Shown here: piece after piece, positions 1-6,973 of the stretch | How the letters are laid out: each line of letters opens with the position of its first letter | Numbering within the stretch: the stretch's first letter is position 1 | From: Ruminococcaceae bacterium UBA1405 | GTDB taxonomy: Bacteria; Bacillota; Clostridia; Oscillospirales; Ruminococcaceae | DNA length: 25,796 nt | Assembly (NCBI GenBank): GCA_002305685.1 | Contig: DBQB01000032.1 | Span: forward strand, 1-25,796 | Direction of reading: 5' to 3' | The notes under the pieces: generated by a model | Seen by the model: the letters and a program-made list of their open reading frames with translations, nothing else | The model's database searches: none | Told to the model about the DNA's origin: nothing | Translations under genes and position numbers: made by a program

Positions 1-15
1 GTTATAGTTTACCAC

Positions 16-534
16 TTACAGGATTCGACGTACTTCAAAACCAAGCGTTTTTAGATAAAAATCCTCGCATTTTTGGTAGCTTTGATCTGTTACACGAATT
101 GAGATATGATCGAATTCTTCCAAGTGAGGATTTTTCAGGCCGGGAATACGAATGTTCTCTTTTCTCTGGATAAGCTCAAAAATGGCACCACTGGTATCCT
201 CAAAAAATGCAAGATATCCGTCCCCTGAGGAGGCAGCTTTGGGTTCTACAGTAAAATGATATCCCATATCAACCAGTTGTTTATGTACCGTTTGCAGATC
301 CGTGTCATCGGAAATTAGAAAGGCAACATGCTGTAGTCCTAAATTATCTGCACCGGGCTTTCCTTTGATAATTTCGATAACGCCATCCACCAACTGAACA
401 TAAACGTACCGACCTTTGCCGTCTGGAGAGGAAGCGTCTCGGATAATTTTAGCGCCAAGAATGTCCACATAAAAATGCAGCGCTTTTTCCATATCTCCAG
501 TTCTTATTGATACGTGATTCAATTCTTTTATCAT
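16..534 (-). CDS. VOC-fold (glyoxalase/dioxygenase superfamily) protein, short second domain
   Basis: The protein has 172 residues. The start is set at the ATG at 534, preceded by an AAAGGAAG ribosome binding site, and not at the upstream in-frame ATG at 666. Residues 1-125 form a complete vicinal-oxygen-chelate unit: LNHVSIRT at the start, an FYVDILG helix-to-strand junction, LQHVAFLISD, and a closing GAIFELIQRK. A second unit begins at about residue 139 with FDHISIRVTD and FYLKTLGFEV, then stops after about 34 residues. VOC proteins often carry two such units, so this copy may be C-terminally truncated; the window edge prevents checking. It is the last gene of the sugar-uptake operon, 135 bases after the solute-binding protein gene. 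Substrate unknown; a lyase, epimerase or dioxygenase acting on a sugar breakdown product is possible but inferred only from context. Confidence 0.75.
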   Translation of the reverse strand: MIKELNHVSIRTGDMEKALHFYVDILGAKIIRDASSPDGKGRYVYVQLVDGVIEIIKGKPGADNLGLQHVAFLISDDTDLQTVHKQLVDMGYHFTVEPKAASSGDGYLAFFEDTSGAIFELIQRKENIRIPGLKNPHLEEFDHISIRVTDQSYQKCEDFYLKTLGFEVRRIL

Positions 535-586
535 GACTTTTTCTTCCTTTCTATTCTGTTCTGTTCTGTGATGTTTGTTACAATCG

Positions 587-632
587 TTATCTTTCGGCGA
601 AATATTTTTGATCCTATTCCGCTGAAAGATAA
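587..632 (-). repeat. Intercistronic stem-loop between solute-binding protein and VOC genes
   Basis: An inverted repeat with 13-base arms at 587-599 and 620-632 (TTATCTTTCGGCG against CGCTGAAAGATAA, one G-T wobble) and a 20-base loop. No T-tract follows on either strand, so it is not a standard terminator. Stem-loops just downstream of solute-binding protein genes often stabilise that part of the transcript; that role here is inference. Confidence 0.5.
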
Positions 633-669
633 AATTAAGGGTATAAGTAGATACAGAAAGTATCAAACA

Positions 670-2352
670 CTAACTGCGAGGCTGATTCCACACGCTATAA
701 GTTGTGTTATAGATATCCAATACTTCATCAATGCCCATAGACTGAATCGTTTGAACATAGGTGTCGTATTCGTCCAGTGAAACTTCTCCAGTCATGAATT
801 TTGCGGTCATTTCTTCAACATAGGTAGTAACGTCTGCCATAATGCTGCGCACAGTTTTGGCATCCGCATCGCTAAAGGTCAAATTAGGAATCTTATACTT
901 CAAAGATTCAGTGTAAAAAGGTTCATTGTTTTCATAGGATGCAACAGTTGCAGGATGCCACATCTTGAAGCTGCCGATGGGTGGAACGTAGGAAGGATGC
1001 TGACACCGGGTTGTCATTGTTTGCAAAGCCTGCTGAGGAGAGAGACCATCGGGATTGTTCAGAACCCAGTCGGTATACTCATAATCGGTTTTATCTGCAT
1101 TATACTGGAAGGTTACACCTTCATAACCGAAGATGTTCATAAAAGCGCCACCATATGGATCAGAAAAGTCATAGAACCAATCACAATATTCAACGGCTTC
1201 TTTGGGATATTCACTGGTTACAGTAACAACACCACCAATGGTATCGGTGCGAACCAGTGGAACAGAACCTGGATGGAACTGAACGCCGTTATCGCTCATG
1301 ATGGGTTCTGTTGCCAAAAGTTCAAAGCCCTCGATGTTTTCAGGCATAGTGGTCATAAATGTGTTTAATTGACCGTTCAGTTTACCACGGTAAGAACCCA
1401 CCAGATTGAGAGCAGTATTATTGGTAAGCGTTTTGGAATCGGTGGTGAGGATATCAGAATCGATGATTTTTTCCTCCCAAAGCTGATGAATCCAGGTAAG
1501 ATAATCCTCATATCTGGGATCATAGAAGGAATATTTGACCTTATTCCCATCTGAGGGATCCACAAAAAAGCCATTGTCCATCTCAAAAGCACTTACCAGA
1601 GACAAAATACCGTCAAAGCTGGTTCCAGACAGCGGGATTTCATCACTGGGATCTCCGTTGCCATTCATGTCATTGTCTCGTACGCCGCACCAATATTGAT
1701 ACCAGTCATCTTTCGTAACTGGCAGTTCCATTCCCAGTTTGTCTAGCCAATCTTTACGAAGAATCATGGGATCATTGACGGTTAATCCATCAAAAAACGG
1801 AAGACTATATGCATTTCCGTCAGGATCATAGATGTAATTCTCCATTTCTGGATGGTCTGAAATCACCTGGAGCATATTGGGACAGTTAGCAAAATAATCC
1901 TGGACAGGAATGATAGCCTGTGCAGTTTTGAGTTGTGTAAACTGGTCTTCCTTAATGTTCCAAAACATATCTGGAAGATCGTTGGAAGCGATTACGATGT
2001 TAAAGCGTTCGGTGGACAAATCTTGCGGGGGCTGCTCCCATTCGACAAATACATTGGTGAATTCGCTATATTTTTTCATATGCTCCATATCGTTATAATC
2101 CGGCGTACCAGCACCCTTGGAAGCATAGATTCTTAATGTGATGGGAGTTGGAGAAATCTGAGCAACGCCATACTCATTTTCAGCTGGCGCTGTTTGTGCA
2201 CTATCCGAAGAGACGGAAGAAATTGTTGAGGATGTGGATGTTCCCGCGTCAGAGGATGTGCTTGAAGAAGAGGTACTAGAACTGCATCCAGAAAAAGAAG
2301 CGCTTAACAATCCCAATAGAACAAGGGAAACCATGAGATGTTTGCTTTTCAT
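670..2352 (-). CDS. ABC transporter substrate-binding lipoprotein (family 1, YtcQ/LipO-like)
   Basis: This is an extracellular carbohydrate-binding lipoprotein of 560 residues. The start is the ATG at 2352, with AAAGGAGGG six bases upstream; the longer reading from 2412 adds 20 residues before the signal peptide. The signal sequence has basic MKSKH, a hydrophobic core, and a lipobox-like FSGC with the lipidated Cys at residue 23. A Ser/Thr-rich linker of about 35 residues follows, then the binding domain, with IASNDLPDMFW and LRKDWLDKLGMELP typical of the long (500-560 residue) binding proteins paired with LplB/YtcP permeases. The D-x-N-G-D-x-D-like stretch near residue 225 (RDNDMNGNGDPSDEIP) resembles the Ca-binding loop seen in such proteins. 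It lies directly after the two permease genes and is clearly part of their transporter. The sugar is unknown; relatives bind plant-polysaccharide oligosaccharides. Confidence 0.93.
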   Translation of the reverse strand: MKSKHLMVSLVLLGLLSASFSGCSSSTSSSSTSSDAGTSTSSTISSVSSDSAQTAPAENEYGVAQISPTPITLRIYASKGAGTPDYNDMEHMKKYSEFTNVFVEWEQPPQDLSTERFNIVIASNDLPDMFWNIKEDQFTQLKTAQAIIPVQDYFANCPNMLQVISDHPEMENYIYDPDGNAYSLPFFDGLTVNDPMILRKDWLDKLGMELPVTKDDWYQYWCGVRDNDMNGNGDPSDEIPLSGTSFDGILSLVSAFEMDNGFFVDPSDGNKVKYSFYDPRYEDYLTWIHQLWEEKIIDSDILTTDSKTLTNNTALNLVGSYRGKLNGQLNTFMTTMPENIEGFELLATEPIMSDNGVQFHPGSVPLVRTDTIGGVVTVTSEYPKEAVEYCDWFYDFSDPYGGAFMNIFGYEGVTFQYNADKTDYEYTDWVLNNPDGLSPQQALQTMTTRCQHPSYVPPIGSFKMWHPATVASYENNEPFYTESLKYKIPNLTFSDADAKTVRSIMADVTTYVEEMTAKFMTGEVSLDEYDTYVQTIQSMGIDEVLDIYNTTYSVWNQPRS

Positions 2353-2367
2353 AATAGACCCTCCTTT

Positions 2368-2400
2368 AAAAATAGACACAAATAATATTGGTATTGTGTC
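2368..2400 (-). terminator. Hairpin with T-rich tail between permease and binding-protein genes
   Basis: Arms GACACAA (2375-2381) and TTGTGTC (2394-2400) form a 7-bp stem. On the minus strand it is followed by TATTTTTA just before the ribosome binding site of the binding-protein gene. It could act as a weak attenuator or as a processing/stability element adjusting expression of the binding protein relative to the permeases. The stem is AT-rich and short, so this is tentative. Confidence 0.35.
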
Positions 2401-2427
2401 ATAATCATGCAAAAGATACTAAGGAAA

Positions 2428-3303
2428 TCATCCTTTTAAGGAACCTATCATTACACCCTTTGTAAAGTATTTTTGCAAAAAAGGGTATAGGCACATGATC
2501 GGAACGGTTGCCACCACCATCGTGGCGAATTTGACTCCTTCACCGATCAGATCATTATCTCCACCCCCGCCTGCAATGCTGGTATTTCCTTGAATCAATA
2601 TTTCCCGAAGGATCAACTGAAGGGGATATCGTTCTCTTGAGGACATATACAAAAACGCTGAAAACCAGCTGTTCCAATGGGTTACACCATAAAATAAAAC
2701 CATGACTGCCATAATAGCTTTGGAGAGAGGTAACGCGATTTTCCCAAAAAACTGAATGTCATTGGCTCCATCCAAAAAAGCAGAATCTTCAAGATCCTTT
2801 GGAATGGTTGTGATAAAGAATGTCCTCATTACAATGGTGTTGTATACGCTCATAGATCCCGGTAAAACGATTGCCCAAATGGTATCCAACATATTTAGCT
2901 GCTGAACCAGCAAAAAGGTGGGAATCATACCGCCAGAAAAGAACATAGTGATCATTAAAACAGCCGTGAAAAACTTTTTACCGAAAAACTCCTGTCTGGA
3001 GAGAGGGTATGCTGCCAAGCAGGTTAAGGCTACACTGATAAAAGTACCCACAATGGTGTAAACAATCGTGTTGCCATAGGATGTCCAGATATCGGGATGC
3101 ATGAAAACAACCTTATAAAGACGAAGAGTAGGATTGACAGGCCATAGATGTACTTTACCGGTCATAAGGGCAAATGGATCGGAAAAGGAACCACTGACAA
3201 TCCATAACAGTGGATATAGGATCAAAGCACAAAATATAATTAACAACAATCCGTTAGCGGTTTTAAATATTTTATCTCCCACAGATAGTTTTTGCGTTTT
3301 CAT
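2428..3303 (-). CDS. Carbohydrate ABC transporter permease (MalG/YtcP-like)
   Basis: This is a 291-residue inner permease of a CUT1-type sugar importer. The hydrophobic N-terminal segment (residues about 14-36, ILYPLLWIVSGSFSD) and five further membrane segments fit the family. The cytoplasmic EAA loop that docks the ATPase is visible near residue 180 as EDSAFLDGANDIQFFGKIALPLSK. The C terminus (FLQKYFTKGVMIGSLKG) is the usual YtcP/LplC ending. The ATG at 3303 follows AAAGGAG. It lies 12 bases after the other permease gene and upstream of the binding protein. No ATPase gene is seen in the operon, as is common where one MsmX/MsmK ATPase serves many importers. Confidence 0.95.
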   Translation of the reverse strand: MKTQKLSVGDKIFKTANGLLLIIFCALILYPLLWIVSGSFSDPFALMTGKVHLWPVNPTLRLYKVVFMHPDIWTSYGNTIVYTIVGTFISVALTCLAAYPLSRQEFFGKKFFTAVLMITMFFSGGMIPTFLLVQQLNMLDTIWAIVLPGSMSVYNTIVMRTFFITTIPKDLEDSAFLDGANDIQFFGKIALPLSKAIMAVMVLFYGVTHWNSWFSAFLYMSSRERYPLQLILREILIQGNTSIAGGGGDNDLIGEGVKFATMVVATVPIMCLYPFLQKYFTKGVMIGSLKG

Positions 3304-3315
3304 ATCGATTCTCCT

Positions 3316-4242
3316 TTACCAGAGACTGGTGTCGCTGACCTTTCGGCAGATGGCGTTAAATACTAGGAGCATAATTAGATTGAGAACGGTATTGAACAGG
3401 TCAACCGCAGCACCGAAACTATATTCCAGTCCCATCAAACCGCGCCGGTATACATATGTCCCGATAACGTCCGCGTTCTCATAAATCTGAGGATTATACA
3501 GCAATAATATTTTTTGATAACCAACTGTGAAAAGGCCTCCAACCTTGAGAATGAACTGAATAATGATGGTAGGGAGAATGCAGGGAAGTGTAATATTCCA
3601 CACTTGTTCCCAGCGAGAGGCGCCATCTACTATGGCGGCTTCGTACAGCGCAGGATCGATAGCCGTCATTGCAGCAAGGTAAATAATGGAACCCCAACCG
3701 GTATTTTGCCAGATTTCAGCAAAAAGGATAATGAAAGGGAACATCTTAGATTGGGTCATAAAGGATATTTCTTCCATTCCCAGGGCCTTAATGGCTTGGT
3801 TTACAATACCAGTACGAGTAGAAAGTACGGACAGCACAAGTCCGGCAACTACAACGGTAGAGATAAAATGCGGTAGATACGCTATGGTTTGGACAGCTCT
3901 TTGAATCAGTTTGTTTTGCAGTTCATTGATCATCAGTGCCAAAATGACAGCGGCAGGAAAAGCAACGATTAACTGCAAAAGGCTGATGGTCAACGTATTT
4001 CGTAGCAAGCGAAAGAAATAAGTGGACTGAAAAAAATCGATGAAATGTGCAAATCCAACCCAAGGACTTTTTAAAATGCCCACATAGGGATTATAATCTC
4101 GGAAAGCAATCTGCACGCCGTACATAGGAACATACTGAAAGATGATTAGATACAGAAAAGGAACCATCATCATCATTAATAAATATCTGCTTCGATAGGC
4201 ACGTTGTCTCCAATGCTTTTTATTATTTTCTACACTTTTCAA
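3316..4242 (-). CDS. Carbohydrate ABC transporter permease (LplB/UgpA-like)
   Basis: This is a 308-residue membrane permease that pairs with the downstream MalG-like protein. It starts at a TTG codon (4242) with GAGGTGG a few bases upstream; no better ATG is in range, since the next Met residues (MMMM) lie inside the first membrane helix. The N terminus is basic, followed by a membrane segment and the motif VPMYGVQIAFRDYNP, typical of the LplB family. The EAA loop is seen near residue 205 (YEAAIVDGASRWEQVWNITLP). It lies 18 bases downstream of the broken Gfo/Idh gene, so the two are probably co-transcribed. Substrate not predictable from the sequence. Confidence 0.95.
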   Translation of the reverse strand: MKSVENNKKHWRQRAYRSRYLLMMMMVPFLYLIIFQYVPMYGVQIAFRDYNPYVGILKSPWVGFAHFIDFFQSTYFFRLLRNTLTISLLQLIVAFPAAVILALMINELQNKLIQRAVQTIAYLPHFISTVVVAGLVLSVLSTRTGIVNQAIKALGMEEISFMTQSKMFPFIILFAEIWQNTGWGSIIYLAAMTAIDPALYEAAIVDGASRWEQVWNITLPCILPTIIIQFILKVGGLFTVGYQKILLLYNPQIYENADVIGTYVYRRGLMGLEYSFGAAVDLFNTVLNLIMLLVFNAICRKVSDTSLW

Positions 4243-4260
4243 CTATGCCACCTCATTTAT

Positions 4261-5431
4261 TCAGAAGTTTACCCGCATATTTTGTTCTGCGGATAGATAT
4301 GCAGCGTAAATCGCTTTGGTTGTGTCATACGCCAGCTGGAAACCGGACAGCGGTTGACGACCTGTTGCTGCACATTCCACAAAGTCCTGAAGTTCACTCA
4401 CATACCCTCGGGCCGTGATCTCGCTGAGGAAAATAGATTGCCATCCAATTTTGGTTTGCGCCTTTTCTGTCAAATATACTGATTCTAGCCCTTCTTCATC
4501 CACAAAATAGCTTTGCAAGGCATTGTTGGGAGACATACTGGCCAGCAGCACTGCATCTGTTCCATAACTTTCCAAATAATTCTTCACACCACCCAAAACC
4601 ATATCGCCGGAAAGGATCAAAGCAATAGATCCATCGGTGAAATGGTATGTGGCAGCAGCCCAATCTTCAACATCTATAGGTCTGGAAAACAGATGAACTT
4701 TTTCTTTGTCTGAAAGATGATCTGAAATACAAGCGGTATCGCAAACAACACTTTCCAGTTCAATGCTTTTACCATTTGCCTGTGCTTCCACAGATTTTAG
4801 GTACAATGCGGCAGACAACGGGTGACATCCTTGACGAATCAGGGATCCGCCGCCATTTTGAGACCAATGGGCAGCGTGTCCGGCATGGGAACCGGCGTGA
4901 CTTTCCTCTGCTTTGATAAAAAGTTGGCGGTTGTTTTTGGATTTCAGGATTTCCGCAATTTTTTGTATAGCAGGAGCATAGATCCAATTTTCAGCGTACA
5001 TAAATAATTTTCCGGATGCAACAACTTCTTTTTTTCAGTTGATTCATTTCCTCCATAACGGTATCCATCATTTTTTGACGATCCACTTTTTTGCCAATCG
5101 GCAAAGGATCCTTGTCCTTTCCGAAGTATCCGGTGAGAGGTTTTTCACAAATTACATGTTTTCCAGCGTGCAGGGCGTCAAGAATACACTGGGTATGAAG
5201 CGCTGGAGGAACTATAATATCGATCAAAGATATTTCAGGATCGTTTAACATTTCTCGATAATCTGTATAGATATCGGAAATACCATGCGCGTTAGCATAT
5301 TCTCTCAAATTTGGTGCAAGTGAAGAAATTGCCTTGATTTGAATTTCAATCCCGCGCACGTATTGATAAGCTTCTAAATGAAGTCCGGCTGCAAAACCAG
5401 AGCCGATGATGCCGATTACCACCTTTTTCAT
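4261..5431 (-). pseudogene. Gfo/Idh/MocA family oxidoreductase, interrupted by a +1 base in an A7 run
   Basis: A sugar or inositol dehydrogenase-like NAD(P)-dependent oxidoreductase in two frames. The N-terminal part (5431 to about 5029) has the Rossmann motif GIIGSGFAAGLH at residues 7-18 and the conserved CEKP at residues 95-98, whose Lys is normally catalytic. The frame then ends at 4991 with unrelated residues. The C-terminal substrate domain continues in the next frame (through YAENWIYAPA and GGSLIRQGCHPLSAALYL) to the stop at 4261. The switch falls in seven A residues (5029-5035 on the minus strand). Removing one A restores MNQLKKEVVASGKLFMYAENW and gives a protein of about 389 residues, a normal family length. 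This is a sequencing error, a true mutation, or a slippage site. It is the first gene of the sugar operon, with AAGGAAGGA before the ATG at 5431. Confidence 0.85.
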
Positions 5432-5457
5432 ATGGATTCATCCTTCCTTATCTTATT

Positions 5458-5485
5458 GTTATATTATCGTTAATACAATAAGCAA
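5458..5485 (-). promoter_or_regulatory. Candidate promoter of the sugar operon, overlapping operator 1
   Basis: On the minus strand TTGCTT and TATAAC are separated by 16 bases, with the 14-base operator lying in the spacer and -10 region. Transcription would start about 20 bases before the Gfo/Idh ATG. The -35 match is poor (3/6), so an upstream promoter is possible. The overlap with the operator is the main support. Confidence 0.4.
5462..5475. promoter_or_regulatory. Operator site 1, TATTATCGTTAATA
   Basis: This 14-base site has perfect TATTA/TAATA half-sites around a central CG dinucleotide, the usual layout of LacI-family operators. An identical copy occurs at 5601-5614. Position just before the oxidoreductase gene suggests repression of the sugar operon by the divergent LacI-type protein. 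Binding is inferred. Confidence 0.6.
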
Positions 5486-5564
5486 TAAAAAATAACCGTA
5501 AAAAGATCCTATAATGAGTTGAAAATTCACTGATAAATTAAGAAATTATACAGATTTTATTTGG

Positions 5565-5578
5565 AAAAAACGTTTACA
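5565..5578 (-). promoter_or_regulatory. cre-like site (possible CcpA catabolite control)
   Basis: The minus strand reads TGTAAACGTTTTTT, close to the CcpA cre consensus but with weak 3' half. It overlaps the -35 element of the plus-strand promoter at 5573. The same sequence could instead be a half-match for another LacI-family member. Confidence 0.35.
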
Positions 5579-5601
5579 AATCTATACGGTTCGTTTATAA
5601 T
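5573..5601 (+). promoter_or_regulatory. Promoter TTTACA-17-TATAAT running into operator 2
   Basis: A strong sigma-A-like promoter (TTTACA at 5573-5578, TATAAT at 5596-5601). Its predicted start point lies inside the operator at 5601-5614. It could make a long-leader transcript of the LacI-type gene, about 280 bases downstream, under autorepression. Confidence 0.55.
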
Positions 5602-5614
5602 ATTATCGTTAATA
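5601..5614. promoter_or_regulatory. Operator site 2, TATTATCGTTAATA
   Basis: Exact copy of operator 1, 139 bases away, with symmetry extended by one base on each side. The two sites are placed to allow looping between divergent promoters. Looping is inference. Confidence 0.6.
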
Positions 5615-5774
5615 TAAATATCTACAAAAAACAAGGAAATTTATTTTTTTCCCGATAATATTCTATCGCCTTTTATAATACTTGTCAATATATATAATAT
5701 ATATAAACATTTTGCGATATATTAGTAAACAATATACAATGAGCGTAATTTTAATGAATCTTGGTTCATGTTCA

Positions 5775-5803
5775 TTGACATACAAAATTCTCGCGTGTAA
5801 AAT
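5775..5803 (+). promoter_or_regulatory. Promoter of the LacI-family gene, TTGACA-17-TAAAAT
   Basis: A consensus -35 (TTGACA, 5775-5780) and TAAAAT -10 (5798-5803) with a 17-base spacer lie about 85 bases upstream of the regulator's start codon. Confidence 0.7.
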
Positions 5804-5886
5804 AAACGTGATTTCCAAATGGTTTATAATATAGGTTTTCATTGATAAGGTAGGACTGGCTGGTGATGGCGGAAAGGAAGAGAGAG

Positions 5887-6906
5887 ATGCGCAAACAAAC
5901 AATACGATTGGTTGATATTGCCAAAGAAACAGGTTTTTCTGCAAATACGGTTTCACTGGCTTTGAGCGGTAGTCCACGAATTAGTGAGGAGACTCGTAAG
6001 ATTATTACTGAAGCTGCTCAAAAGTTAAATTATATTCCCAATAGCATTGCACGTTCTCTGGTGAAAAAGGAGACACATACCATAGGCATAATTTTAAGAG
6101 ATCTGTCAAGCCCAATTCTTATGTCAGCGGCAATAATCATTGAAAAGGAACTTGCTCGCAGGGGATATATGTTGATTATGATGAGCGCCAAAGGGGATGC
6201 AGTTGCGGAGATCAATGCTTTGATAAGTCAACAAGTACAGGGAATTCTCGTTTATCCTGTATGGTCTGAACGTTCCATTCACAATTTTATTCGACTTCGC
6301 AATAATAATTTTCCTTTGGTGCTGATGAGCTCCAGCGGTACTTCATTGCCTTTGGACATGGTATATGTGGATCAGCGGGTAGGCGGATATCGAGCAACAG
6401 AACACTTACTAAAATTGGGACATCGACGTATCGCAATCGTCTCAGATAATAATCAAAAGATGCAGGGATATCGTGATGCATTATCCGATTATCATTGCGC
6501 CATGGATTCTTCCATTGTTTATCCGTTGCGCTCGCACAATTATCAAAACGGATTTAATGCTGCTGAATATCTTTTTACCCAGTGTCGAGGAAGATTTACG
6601 GCTATTTTTGCGACAACTGACCAATCTGCTGCGGGTATCATGTATTATTGCCTTCACAATGGCATCAGAATTCCAGAAGATGTGGCTTTAGTTGGATATG
6701 ATAATACCGATATTTCTTCCTTTTTACAGGTTCCCTTAACTACAATGTCCTATCACGTTGAACAGGAGGCGATACAGGCAGTTGATTTGTTGTTACATCG
6801 TATTGCTGAAAACGATTTTTCTCAGCTACCTCCAATTCAAATTCAGCTCAAACCGGAATTGGTTGTGAGAGATTCCTGTGGTACCCATCTTTCGACTTCA
6901 CGGTGA
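5887..6906 (+). CDS. LacI-family transcriptional regulator
   Basis: This is a 339-residue DNA-binding repressor with a sugar-binding domain. The ATG at 5887 is chosen because GGAAAGGAAG lies just upstream and the helix-turn-helix starts at once (MRKQTIRLVDIAKETGFS); GTG 5863 and ATG 5866 would add eight or seven residues. The helix-turn-helix spans residues about 7-30 (recognition helix SANTVSLALSG), the hinge helix is YIPNSIARSLV at about 49-59, and the periplasmic-binding-protein-like effector domain covers residues 65 to the end (IGIILRDLSSP, VGYDNTDISSFLQVPLTTM). It is divergent from the sugar-transport operon and probably represses it through the two TATTATCGTTAATA sites, and itself through operator 2. 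The inducer is probably the imported sugar or a product of the oxidoreductase. Confidence 0.93.
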   Translation: MRKQTIRLVDIAKETGFSANTVSLALSGSPRISEETRKIITEAAQKLNYIPNSIARSLVKKETHTIGIILRDLSSPILMSAAIIIEKELARRGYMLIMMSAKGDAVAEINALISQQVQGILVYPVWSERSIHNFIRLRNNNFPLVLMSSSGTSLPLDMVYVDQRVGGYRATEHLLKLGHRRIAIVSDNNQKMQGYRDALSDYHCAMDSSIVYPLRSHNYQNGFNAAEYLFTQCRGRFTAIFATTDQSAAGIMYYCLHNGIRIPEDVALVGYDNTDISSFLQVPLTTMSYHVEQEAIQAVDLLLHRIAENDFSQLPPIQIQLKPELVVRDSCGTHLSTSR

Positions 6907-6923
6907 GTGATGGTAAGCATAAA

Positions 6924-6953
6924 AAAACGGCTGCCGACACCGGCAGCCGTTTT
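6924..6953. terminator. Bidirectional intrinsic terminator between lacI-type gene and nfnB
   Basis: A perfect 13-bp stem with the GC core CGGCTGCCG/CGGCAGCCG and an ACAC loop. It is flanked by a run of A on the left, which reads as T on the minus strand, and TTTT on the right. It closes the plus-strand regulator gene (stop at 6906) and the minus-strand nfnB gene (stop at 6974). The minus-strand T-tract is the longer one. Confidence 0.92.
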
Positions 6954-6973
6954 CCGTGCAGAAAGCAGATATA

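Larger units (their letters stand above)
5432..5886. other. Divergent regulatory region between sugar operon and LacI regulator
   Basis: A very AT-rich 455-base gap with no convincing gene. It contains two identical operator-like sites, a cre-like sequence, promoters facing both ways and an alternating-AT stretch at about 5690-5716. A further small inverted repeat, CGATA-N6-TATCG, lies at about 5653-5668. A 32-codon reading frame beginning near 5739 has no ribosome binding site and overlaps the lacI promoter, so it is not called. Confidence 0.7.

Noticed and set aside
5020..5040. Programmed -1 frameshift at AAAAAAG in the Gfo/Idh gene
   Set aside because: A -1 slip would enter the wrong frame; the downstream domain needs a +1 shift or loss of one A, so a classical slippery heptamer does not explain it.
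5739..5836. 32-codon frame in the divergent regulatory region
   Set aside because: No ribosome binding site, overlaps the lacI-type promoter, low-complexity AT-rich text.
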